NCBI RefSeq assembly: GCF_020687805.1
Contig: NZ_JAJEWQ010000003.1
Coordinates: 361,736-425,735 of the forward strand
DNA from: Planctobacterium marinum
GTDB lineage: Bacteria > Pseudomonadota > Gammaproteobacteria > Enterobacterales > Alteromonadaceae
Reading direction: 5' to 3'
DNA: 64,000 bases
Every line of letters begins with the position of its first letter. Within the stretch, counting starts at the first letter, position 1. Below the pieces are notes generated by a model that saw only the letters and a program-made list of their open reading frames with translations, was not told the origin of the DNA and made no database searches. The position numbers and the translations under genes were made by a program. Shown in pieces: positions 8,410 to 15,650 of the stretch.

Positions 8410-9563
8410 TCATGCGGGTACTCGACTTAGTCGTAATTTAGGGTTGACAGGTGTCAGTACCACTTCTTTGGCAATAGCCCAGATATAGGCTGCCATTTCT
8501 CTGGCAATGGCAGCGATAATGAGATTGTGGTGTTTCCCTTTTTTGCTCATTCGTTGATAGCGCTTGCATAGTCGGAGTTGTGCCTTCCAGGCAATATCGA
8601 CAATGTCTTTGGGAAGCCCTTCCTGGCGTACCTGCAACTGGATTGATACATTCGCCGGATATCGATAACTATGTGCGCCTTCAATCAACAATCGACGGGC
8701 CCGACCATTACCACATTTGGTAATGGCACCCACATGCCTCTTCCCTCCTGATGAATGTTCACCTGGAACCAGCCCCAGATAGGCCATCAACTTTCTGGGA
8801 TGATTGAAGCGGCTTAAGTCCCCTAACTCAGCAATAACACCAACGGCCACTAACAGCCTTACTCCTCGCATAGCCTGAATCGCTTTTACGACAGGATAGT
8901 AACGCCACTGATGCACATGATGGGTGAGTTCATTATCTAATCGTTCAAGCCTTCTGATGCGCTCATCAATAGTGTGTAATTGTTCCTGCAAAACAATCTG
9001 TTGTGCCGGATGAGGGAGGATAAGTTCGGTGAGCCATCTCAAGTGTTTTTAGACCAGTTGGCTGTTCCGGCATAATTTATGTTGTTGCGTAATAACAGGG
9101 ATTTAAGTTGGTATTTGGCTTCCTTTAAATCCTTCATTGCAGCTTCTCTGGCTCGAGATAAATCTCTGACGGCTTCATCTTCAGGCTCAGGGACGTAAAT
9201 GGGTGTCAGATCTTCGGATTTGAGTAACTTAACCAGTTTCAGCGCATCACGCCGGTCGGTCTTAATTCGCTCACCAGGCTTTTTAGGGATAAGTGAAGGG
9301 GCGACCACATAACAGCAGTGGCCTAAACTGGTAATGAGGCGATAAATCCAATAACCACAGGGGCCAGCTTCATAAACAACATGGATTGTCGCTCTGGGAT
9401 ATTTTGATTCAAATTGTCGAATGAGCTTTTTAACACTCAATTTTGATGAGGGAATGCTCCCATAATGCACTGGGTTTGCCCCTCGTTGTTCTTCGCAATA
9501 GGCGACTTCATGGAATTCTTTATGGGTATCCAGCGCTAAAAAAATTATGCTATGTTTGTTCAT
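8410..9563 (-). pseudogene. IS110-family transposase, broken by a -1 base frameshift
   Basis: Two frames make one transposase. The N-terminal part (from the ATG at 9563) carries the RuvC-like DEDD residues: ALDTHKE, VYEAGPCGYW and KTDRRDALK. The C-terminal part carries the Transposase_20 domain with GVRLLVAVG and the serine-bearing GEHSSGGKRHVG. The frames meet at a run of five Ts on the plus strand (9046-9050). With six, the sequence would read NWSKKHLRWL continuously, as in relatives. This may be a true mutation, a base-calling error or, less likely, programmed frameshifting. The ATG at 9563 is preceded by GGAGG at a short spacing. Confidence 0.85.
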
Positions 9564-9744
9564 GCTAGCCTCCAAATGATTTAGTCTTGAACAAACTAAT
9601 TATGGCTCTGGTGAAAGCTAACCCACGAAAATGCGGAGGCTAGCACTTTCAAAAGGAGTCATTGTGTCTAGCCCCTCACTCTAATTTTGTACTTTTTCTG
9701 AAGAGTGGTATCTTTAGCAAATCTATTCAGTTAGTGGGTATTCA

Positions 9745-9969
9745 ATGAAAAATCAACAATCTGATATTACTAATGCAGCTTTGTCACTTCCCTCTGAGGC
9801 TCGAATAGAACTTGTAGAAAGCCTCTTAAAAAGTTTGGATGCACCAACCACTGAGTTTGAGAATATTTGGGCTAAAGAAGTTGAATCTAGAGTAGATGCT
9901 CTAAATTCAGGGGTTTTAGAAACAATTCCAGCCAAGGATGTGTTGGGAAAGTATGCCAAAAAAGGTTGA
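9745..9969 (+). CDS. Addiction-module antitoxin of the ParE/RelE type
   Basis: A 74-residue protein similar to the small 'addiction module' antitoxins (Unstab_antitox-like): ALSLPSEARIELVESLLKSL near the N-terminus, then EFENIWAKEVESRVDALNSG and a C-terminal IPAKDVLGKY. Such proteins bind and neutralise the toxin encoded immediately downstream. The 3' end overlaps the toxin start by 17 bases, so the pair is co-translated. Toxin-antitoxin pairs are common integron cassettes and stabilise the array by killing cells that lose it. Confidence 0.85.
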   Translation: MKNQQSDITNAALSLPSEARIELVESLLKSLDAPTTEFENIWAKEVESRVDALNSGVLETIPAKDVLGKYAKKG

Positions 9970-10255
9970 ATTCACAAAACTTGCTCAACTGGAGCTAGAT
10001 GACGCATTCGAATATTACGAATCTCAGCTTGTAGGTCTGGGCACTCGGTTCATTTCAGAGGTAAATGCTGGACTTCAACGCGTTTTATCACATCCCACTT
10101 CTTGGCAGAAGATCACTAAGAGAACGAGAAGGTGTTTACTTCACAACTTTCCATTCGGTTTAATTTATACTGTAAACAATAACTCAATAGTTATCATAGC
10201 TGTAGCGAATCTACATCGTAAACCTGAATACTGGATCGACAGGCTCGGGGGCTAA
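9953..10255 (+). CDS. ParE/RelE-family toxin
   Basis: A 100-residue protein of the RelE/ParE fold: LAQLELDDAFEYYESQ near the N-terminus, then GLGTRFISEVNAGLQRVLSHP, then the basic strand RRCLLHNFPFGLIYTV and AVANLHRKPEYW. The ATG at 9953 (MPKKVEF) is chosen over the upstream in-frame TTG at 9938 because it matches family starts. Sequence alone does not separate ribosome-dependent RNase (RelE) from gyrase-targeting (ParE) activity; the overall look favours ParE-like. The stop TAA lies within a GCTAAC that looks like the beginning of an attC. Confidence 0.88.
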   Translation: MPKKVEFTKLAQLELDDAFEYYESQLVGLGTRFISEVNAGLQRVLSHPTSWQKITKRTRRCLLHNFPFGLIYTVNNNSIVIIAVANLHRKPEYWIDRLGG

Positions 10256-10270
10256 CAAATAGCGTTCGCT
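10250..10270 (+). other. Half attC site after the toxin gene
   Basis: GCTAAC (10251-10256) contains the toxin stop and is followed by AAATAGCG, the expected R and L boxes of an attC. No matching GTTRRRY core with an L box is visible in the next 150 bases. The 3' half therefore appears lost, and this may mark the decayed end of the cassette array. Confidence 0.4.
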
Positions 10271-10345
10271 TCACCAACTATTCCAAGTATAAACCTTACT
10301 CCTAAATGGCCTTTTGTGCGGGCTTCACTTTGAAACGATCAACTG

Positions 10346-10534
10346 ATGAATATGGAATACATGCTAGTGGATGGATTTGTTGTATCGGAAGTAGTGATTA
10401 ATAATGATTACTTCGAGTCTGTTGGAATTATTGGTTCATACAATTACGGTGATGCTATAGGTACCAGCTTGTCTTTTTGTGGAAATTGGAAATCTCTCAC
10501 TTTAAAAGAGCTAATACGAAATCAAGGCGGTTAA
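10346..10534 (+). CDS. Small unrecognised protein at the end of the array
   Basis: A possible 62-residue protein starting at ATG 10346: MNMEYMLVDGFVVSEV, then SVGIIGSYNYGDAIGTSLSF. I recognise no family and see no good ribosome-binding site. It lies between the toxin cassette and the ZIP transporter and could be a truncated cassette gene. It ends 11 bases before the ZIP start. Confidence 0.3.
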   Translation: MNMEYMLVDGFVVSEVVINNDYFESVGIIGSYNYGDAIGTSLSFCGNWKSLTLKELIRNQGG

Positions 10535-10545
10535 AAAGAAAACTT

Positions 10546-11265
10546 ATGCCAGAGTACCTCAATGTCGTGCTGCTATCACTTTTCGCCGGTGCGGCGATGC
10601 CCGCAGGAGCTTTGCTGGCACGTCTTGACTTGCTCCACCCCGCGTTTCTTACCCGCCAGGCAAGGCAGTTTATTGTTGCTTTTGGCGGAGGTGCGCTGAT
10701 CTCAGCCGTTGCTCTGGTTCTGGTCCCCGAAGGTGCGAAAAAACTGTCGGTTTTACCCGCTGTTTTGTGTTTTGCCTGTGGTGGTATTGTCTTTTACTTT
10801 CTGGATAGCGCGCTGAGCAAGTTAAAAAGCTCTGCAGGTCAACTGGCCGCTATGCTGTCAGACTTTATTCCCGAGGCTATTGCGCTTGGGGCGGCATTTG
10901 CGGTGGGTGAGAGCACAGGTTTAATCCTGGCATTATTAATGGTTTTACAAAATTTACCGGAAGGCTTTAACGCTTACGAAGAATTAGTCGACTCGGCAAA
11001 CCTATCCGGGAATAAGGTGCTGGGTGCCTTTTTCTGCCTGGCGATTGTCGGCCCACTTTGCGCATTAACCGGCTATTTTTTGCTCGCTGATGCCCATGAA
11101 TTTGTGGCAGGTATAATGCTGTTTGCAGGAGCCGGTATCCTCTATCTGGTATTTCAGGACGTTGCACCTGAATCAAAGGCGGTCAACGGTGGCATACCAG
11201 CATTAGGTGCGGTTGCGGGCTTTTTACTTGGTTTGGTGGGCAATATGGTACTTGCCCCTACGTAA
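10546..11265 (+). CDS. ZIP-family metal transporter
   Basis: About 239 residues and strongly hydrophobic, with some seven or eight membrane segments. The conserved ZIP segment appears as MLSDFIPEAIALGAAFAVGE and, about 35 residues later, LQNLPEGFNAYEEL. These correspond to the metal-binding helices (HNxPEG-like, with Gln in place of His in the second). The family carries zinc or other divalent metals across the inner membrane. The ATG at 10546 is chosen because family members begin with a membrane helix. It is probably the first non-cassette gene after the integron. Confidence 0.8.
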   Translation: MPEYLNVVLLSLFAGAAMPAGALLARLDLLHPAFLTRQARQFIVAFGGGALISAVALVLVPEGAKKLSVLPAVLCFACGGIVFYFLDSALSKLKSSAGQLAAMLSDFIPEAIALGAAFAVGESTGLILALLMVLQNLPEGFNAYEELVDSANLSGNKVLGAFFCLAIVGPLCALTGYFLLADAHEFVAGIMLFAGAGILYLVFQDVAPESKAVNGGIPALGAVAGFLLGLVGNMVLAPT

Positions 11266-11318
11266 ATCCAGAGCATTGCCAACAGAATTGGTGCGTGCTA
11301 TCTTTTCGCGTAATTCTT

Positions 11319-11360
11319 AGGGACGACCCTTTGAATCCTTTAACTGGCGGGGACGACCCC
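11319..11360 (+). promoter_or_regulatory. Guanidine-II riboswitch (mini-ykkC)
   Basis: Two small hairpins with identical ACGA loops: AGGG-ACGA-CCCT at 11319-11330 and GGGG-ACGA-CCCC at 11349-11360, joined by an 18-base linker. This is the mini-ykkC/guanidine-II architecture, where each loop binds guanidinium and binding frees the ribosome-binding site. The second hairpin ends four bases before AAGG (11365-11370 region) of the gdx gene, which fits translational control. The gene it precedes is the expected guanidinium exporter. Confidence 0.95.
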
Positions 11361-11376
11361 ATTACAAGGTGTTGCT

Positions 11377-11697
11377 ATGAGCTGGTTAATTCTTTTGCTT
11401 GCCGGGTTACTGGAAATGGGTTGGGCTGTGGGCCTTAAATATACCGATGGTTTCAGCAAACCCCTGCCGTCTGTTCTGACAATTATCGCAATGGCTGCGA
11501 GTATTTATTTTTTAAGTATTGCATTACGCACTTTACCACTCAGTGTGGCTTATGCCGTTTGGGTAGGCATTGGTATGGTGGGCGCCGTTATTTTTGGTGT
11601 AGTTGTGCTTAATGAATCATTGTCGCTAATCAAAATAATAAGCTTGTTATTGATATTAGTGGGGATAGTTGGTTTAAAAATAGCCTCGCCCGGCTGA
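11377..11697 (+). CDS. gdx: Guanidinium exporter Gdx (SugE-type SMR protein)
   Basis: A 106-residue four-helix small-multidrug-resistance protein. The first helix has the SugE/Gdx pattern LLLAGLLEMGWAVGLKYT with the essential Glu13, followed by a GFSKPLPS loop. The third helix has SVAYAVWVGIGMVGA. These features match the Gdx branch, which exports guanidinium in exchange for protons, and not the EmrE branch. The upstream guanidine-II riboswitch supports the assignment independently. The protein acts as an antiparallel dimer in the inner membrane. Confidence 0.95.
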   Translation: MSWLILLLAGLLEMGWAVGLKYTDGFSKPLPSVLTIIAMAASIYFLSIALRTLPLSVAYAVWVGIGMVGAVIFGVVVLNESLSLIKIISLLLILVGIVGLKIASPG

Positions 11698-11724
11698 CAA
11701 CCATCATCAGGCTGACATTGGCTT

Positions 11725-11752
11725 TAGTCGTGCGCCTGGCGCACGACTATTT
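11725..11752 (+). terminator. Terminator-like hairpin after gdx
   Basis: Perfect 11-base arms (TAGTCGTGCGC at 11725-11735 and its complement at 11739-11749) with a three-base loop, followed by a short TTT. It lies 28 bases after the gdx stop. The T-tract is weak. Confidence 0.6.
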
Positions 11753-11794
11753 CAGGTCTTGCCGGTCTTGAGAACAATTGTCTCAATACGCTTA

Positions 11795-12526
11795 CTAACG
11801 CTTTCCGGCAATGCTTTGATGACGCCCAATAAGGGCATCCTCGGCAACTTTGCGTCGCTGTTTCATACCCTGAGATTTATTACTGGCGCCCCCTTCATAG
11901 GCAAAACCTGATTTTATATGCACCTGATCAAATCCCTGAGAATAGCCGCGTTGTGCGGTTTGTGGATCGGCGGGTTCACGTTTGGAGGGCGAAGTTCGCT
12001 CAATCAGGAAGTTGTTTACAGTATTTCCCGGACGCTGGGCACTGCTGGCTGATTTTTCCTGACTACTCATGTCGATGTTCTGAACAGACGGGTGTTCCAG
12101 TTTCATGGGTACCCATATGTCGGCGGTTTTTGCGGCTACCAAACGCCTGTTGTCATGGGATACCATTTCATTTTTTACCAGACTTCCTTTCATACTGCCG
12201 TGGCGTCTGTCAAACCCGGATTGCTGCATCGAGTTGGCCATCTGGTCGATATTGTTGCGGGAATGCGTGGGCCCCATTGAAAAATTTGCAGTAACGGATT
12301 GTTGCGAAAACTTGGCCTGCCGGGCTTCGACTAACACGGTTTGTGACGGAGCCCGGCGATTCGCCAGTCGCTGCAATCCGGGAGATGGATTTTGTTGTCG
12401 CTTTACTTCGTTTTCAGCGTTTCGACGACTGTATTCGTTTCCAAGACTCTTCGCCTGGGCCCGTCGGTAGGTATCCACCCGTTGCTCAGGAGTCTGATGC
12501 CTGATATTGGCCGGTCGATTAGACAT
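11795..12526 (-). CDS. Polar, probably disordered protein of unknown function
   Basis: About 243 residues, very rich in Gln, Arg, Ser, Asn and Lys with few hydrophobic clusters. It has no signal peptide, membrane segment or motif that I recognise. The one less polar part is ADIWVPMKLEHPSVQ near the middle. The ATG at 12526 (MSNRPANIR) is chosen over an in-frame GTG four codons upstream. It is convergent with gdx and divergent from the next membrane protein. The long intact frame argues for a real gene; function is unknown. Confidence 0.6.
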   Translation of the reverse strand: MSNRPANIRHQTPEQRVDTYRRAQAKSLGNEYSRRNAENEVKRQQNPSPGLQRLANRRAPSQTVLVEARQAKFSQQSVTANFSMGPTHSRNNIDQMANSMQQSGFDRRHGSMKGSLVKNEMVSHDNRRLVAAKTADIWVPMKLEHPSVQNIDMSSQEKSASSAQRPGNTVNNFLIERTSPSKREPADPQTAQRGYSQGFDQVHIKSGFAYEGGASNKSQGMKQRRKVAEDALIGRHQSIAGKR

Positions 12527-12735
12527 AACAATGCTCACTTTTCACCCATTAATGGATGAATTATTACCATAAAATGAGAGCTGGTCAAAATTATAACCCT
12601 GTTTTTTTTTACAGAATCCTGAGTTACCGACGTGAATAACGTGCGTGTCCCTTGCTTCGCTCATTGGGATTGGTTATTTTGACGCGCTACGGCATTGTTC
12701 GGGTGATTACCCAGATTTCGGAAACAAACAAACTG

Positions 12736-13347
12736 ATGAAACAATTGGATTACTGGCTGATAAAACAAGCGCATCTGATTTGGCTTGTATCAATCATCAA
12801 CATCGGTATTGGTGTGATTATTCCCGGCTTCGACTTTCTTGCCAAGAGTATTAGCCATGTTGCACTGGAAGCGCCCGTGTTTGCCATTATTCACCGCACA
12901 GCGGATATCGTTATTGGATTATCAATGTGCGGTTTTGCATGTGCGATATCACGCACCTCTCCAAACCGCTTTTCGCTGGCGAGTCTGTCAACTTTGCTGT
13001 TGGGATTGAGTATGATCAGCGCAGGTATCTGGACACTGGAGACACCGCTGCACCTGCTTTATAACCTTTCCATTTTTATGATAATTGTGCCCCTCGCCTT
13101 CGCACTGGAGTTCAAAAACCGTTGTCATTCATTAAAATTCGAATATCTTTGTATGGCGATAACCTGCTTGCACGTGTTTATGTTCTGGCTGATTTACGCG
13201 GGGTTTATCCCTGCTGAATTCAATGGACTTGTACAGCGTCTGTGGGCTATACCGACTATGGGGTGGTTTGGTGTAGCTGCTTACCGGCTTCTGCAGAGAA
13301 ACCAGCCAGATAACCCGCTATTCAACAACGCCAATACTGACGGTTAA
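12736..13347 (+). CDS. Multi-pass inner-membrane protein of unknown function
   Basis: About 203 residues with six hydrophobic segments, including LIWLVSIINIGIGVII, IVIGLSMCGFACAI, LASLSTLLLGLSMISAG and ITCLHVFMFWLIYAGF. The layout resembles DUF998-type membrane proteins, but I cannot confirm the family. I chose ATG 12736 (MKQLDYWL); the frame extends upstream to a TTG at 12652. It stands alone between divergent and convergent neighbours. Confidence 0.6.
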   Translation: MKQLDYWLIKQAHLIWLVSIINIGIGVIIPGFDFLAKSISHVALEAPVFAIIHRTADIVIGLSMCGFACAISRTSPNRFSLASLSTLLLGLSMISAGIWTLETPLHLLYNLSIFMIIVPLAFALEFKNRCHSLKFEYLCMAITCLHVFMFWLIYAGFIPAEFNGLVQRLWAIPTMGWFGVAAYRLLQRNQPDNPLFNNANTDG

Positions 13348-13389
13348 ATAGTGGGCTATCGCGTTCACAAATCTCCGTTTGAGCTTGTT

Positions 13390-13690
13390 CTACCTGCCAA
13401 TTGTGCCCAGAAACTCGCGATATCGCGCCTGATCGGCCGCATCTTTGAGCATATTGCCGTGTGTGGCACCTGCAATCATCATTAATTGCTTGTTTTTTGA
13501 CTGACTGGCTTCAAACAGTCTGACTGACAACTCTGGCGTAAAAACAGTATCATGTCATCGCTGTTTGGGGAGTCCAGGTAGATACCGCGTAAGCGGATTG
13601 ACGGATCATCACTGGCAACATCAAGAATGTTGACTTCATTATCTGGAAAGCTTTCCTGAAACTTTTTTATGGCAATAACCACTTTACAGG
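13390..13690 (-). pseudogene. Remnant of an alpha/beta hydrolase C-terminus
   Basis: Two minus-strand frames join into a hydrolase-like tail. The first gives VVIAIKKFQESFPDNEVNIL and RGIYLDSPNSDD. The second continues DTVFTPELSVRLFEAS and IAGATHGNML, with the His of THGN in the place of a catalytic histidine, ending at 13390. A two-base insertion or equivalent near 13550 separates them. The N-terminal half with the nucleophile elbow is missing. It lies directly downstream of an intact hydrolase fusion gene. Confidence 0.6.
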
Positions 13691-13705
13691 CTCATTTCAC
13701 GATTG

Positions 13706-15316
13706 CTAACTGTTGAGGAAGTCTCGGATAGTGGCGAGAAATTTAGCAGAAGCCGGCTCTCTGCCGAGCAGCAAATGACCATTGCTTTCCAACCCGACAA
13801 ACTCAGCATTGGGAATAGAAGCAGCCAATTCTCGGCCAACTTCGACTGGGATTCTCCGGTCTCCCATGGAATGGATCACCAGTGTCGGCACCGTGATTTT
13901 AGACAATTGTTGCAGCACATTTATGCGGCTGAATACCTCCAGAAATCTGACTGCATTTTGAGGTGATGTGGTTAACCGTTGAAAGTCATTAAACCAGGTT
14001 AGCTCATCAGGTGTTGCGTCGGGCATAAAGGTGGAACTAAAGATGTGTCGATAAGCAGAGTTGTCCTGCCCCCACCCCACTTCTGTCAGCGTCATCACTG
14101 CTTCCCGCTCCCGCACTATTGCCTCTGTTGCATTGTGTCGCCAGCCTGCGGCGTATCCACCGAACAAGATCAGGTGGGACACTTTATCCGGATTGCGCAC
14201 GGCATAATCAATCGAAACCGCCGCGCCCTGAGAAATTCCCAGCAGGGCAAACTTTTCATCGCAGGCGGATGCAACAACCGTTTCGAGATCCGTCACAAAA
14301 GACGTAAATGAGATGTCATCAACTTCCCAGTCGGACAACCCATTGCCGCGTTCATCATAGCGGATAAACCGAAAATCTTTCGCCAGCTCCCGGTACAAGG
14401 GACTCCAGATAGGCGCATCCCAGTCGTATTCCAGGTGGCTCAGCCAGTTGGCAGCTTTGACTATGGGTTTTCCTTTGCCAATACTGGCATACGCTAATCG
14501 CACGCCGTCGTATGCTCTGCAAAACTGGATACGTTGACGAAACAACAGTTCCCTGTCGCTGGGTTCGGGCAGGGTGGGAATATCTGCGACTTCAGATTGC
14601 GCCACTGGCTGCCCGGAAGCGGCAAACTGTGTGCGGGCTTCTGAGGACCAGCCAATACCCGCATTCATAAATCGCTTCTTAAACTCCCGCGTCAGACTGG
14701 CAACTTCAACAGGGAAATTCATCAATTCCAGCAACGTTACAAGGCTGGTCGCAGCTTTGGGGTTAAACGGGTCGGCTTTTTCCCATTCTCTGGCCCATTG
14801 TAACCTCTCCAGATAGGACAGCTCGCCACTATCGACCAGCCGGGAAAGCACTTTTGCTCGCGTTTTAAGCCATTCGTTGCGCTCGGCCACTAACCACTTT
14901 TGGTAAAGTGCCTGATCTGGCAAATCTAACCCACTGAGTAGCGGCAAATCGAATTTATCAGCCAATGCTTTAAGCGAATCAACCGTCAGTGATTGCTTGT
15001 CCGCAGCTTCACGGAGTCGCTTAATATCCAGATCGATATCAGCGACATCGAGGCGTACCCGTTCCCGGTCTGCTTTGAGGTATTCTGTCTCGAAATTGAC
15101 CACCGACCTTAGTTTGCTGAGCGACCATCTTAATGCTCCGCGCGGATCGCTGGGAGATTCCCAGAAGATTTCACACAGACGATCCCGGCGATGTGGACGG
15201 GCGGTGATGGCCAGAAATGCCAGCAGCGCGCGCGTGCGCTTAGACGTCGGCAATGGCATAGCCTGTCCATTTTGAAGAACTTTAAGCTCGCCTAAAACAC
15301 TCATGGAGATGCTCAT
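13706..15316 (-). CDS. SARP/BTAD-like regulator fused to an alpha/beta hydrolase
   Basis: 536 residues in two parts. Residues 1-100 look like an OmpR-type winged helix (RTRALLAFLAITARPHRRD, ALRWSLSKLRS), followed to about residue 235 by a helical, BTAD-like region, as in SARP/AfsR regulators. Residues about 260-536 are an alpha/beta hydrolase with nucleophile elbow GISQG, an oxyanion-region NWLSHLE, Asp in HSMGDRRIP and His in ESNGHLLL, a complete Ser-Asp-His triad. The combination suggests a DNA-binding protein whose sensor may be a hydrolase, or an enzyme that regulates its own locus (inference). No effector is evident from the context. Confidence 0.85.
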   Translation of the reverse strand: MSISMSVLGELKVLQNGQAMPLPTSKRTRALLAFLAITARPHRRDRLCEIFWESPSDPRGALRWSLSKLRSVVNFETEYLKADRERVRLDVADIDLDIKRLREAADKQSLTVDSLKALADKFDLPLLSGLDLPDQALYQKWLVAERNEWLKTRAKVLSRLVDSGELSYLERLQWAREWEKADPFNPKAATSLVTLLELMNFPVEVASLTREFKKRFMNAGIGWSSEARTQFAASGQPVAQSEVADIPTLPEPSDRELLFRQRIQFCRAYDGVRLAYASIGKGKPIVKAANWLSHLEYDWDAPIWSPLYRELAKDFRFIRYDERGNGLSDWEVDDISFTSFVTDLETVVASACDEKFALLGISQGAAVSIDYAVRNPDKVSHLILFGGYAAGWRHNATEAIVREREAVMTLTEVGWGQDNSAYRHIFSSTFMPDATPDELTWFNDFQRLTTSPQNAVRFLEVFSRINVLQQLSKITVPTLVIHSMGDRRIPVEVGRELAASIPNAEFVGLESNGHLLLGREPASAKFLATIRDFLNS

Positions 15317-15650
15317 AATTACGCCTTATTTACCCTTTTATTCCTAAACAACCGTCCATTAATGGTCACGAAAGCCATGACAAACTCTGGCACATCTTAA
15401 TCAATTAATGCCTGATTCAACAGTGATTCTTGAGCAGTTTAGATCAAAGTAAGGGGGTGCCACAGTCAGTGCCGGACATCAGACAGCGGCCTGCTTTGTC
15501 GGCTCATTGAGATGAAAAAGATAATAGTGTCACGATAATGTGCGCCTATGCTTCACGGCATTCGCCTACAGTTAATGCCGCACTTTCAGGCTCATTATTA
15601 CGCTTTACGTGCCCCCGCCAGTGCGGGGGCGATTAACCGCCAGTTCAGCG
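15317..15650. other. Intergenic region upstream of the regulator-hydrolase
   Basis: 334 bases without a convincing gene. It should contain the promoter of the minus-strand regulator-hydrolase. A GC-rich hairpin at 15611-15630 (GCCCCCGC-CAGT-GCGGGGGC) lies 20 bases downstream of the outer-membrane protein gene. It could stop or stabilise that operon's transcript, although it lacks a T-tract on either strand. Nothing else is clear. Confidence 0.5.

Larger units (their letters stand above)
8101..9744 (-). mobile_element. IS110-family insertion element, ends unresolved
   Basis: The element is identified by its transposase. IS110-family elements usually lack clear terminal inverted repeats, so the ends cannot be set from this one copy. 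The coordinates given are outer limits, between the attC and the antitoxin gene. An IS1111-attC subgroup is known to target integron attC sites, and this copy's location beside attC fits that habit. Membership of that subgroup is inference. Confidence 0.6.

Noticed and set aside
7997-8488. Two 70-codon plus-strand frames around the attC and IS110 end
   Set aside because: They cross the intron boundary, the attC and the transposase C-terminus, so they cannot be independent genes.
3854-10540. Prophage or genomic island driven by a phage integrase
   Set aside because: The recombinase has the integron-specific insertion. The neighbours are cassettes with attC sites, and no phage structural genes are present.
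11953-12470. Plus-strand frames opposite the polar protein
   Set aside because: Several overlapping frames occur in this segment without ribosome-binding sites or homology. The minus-strand frame is the only long one with a plausible start.
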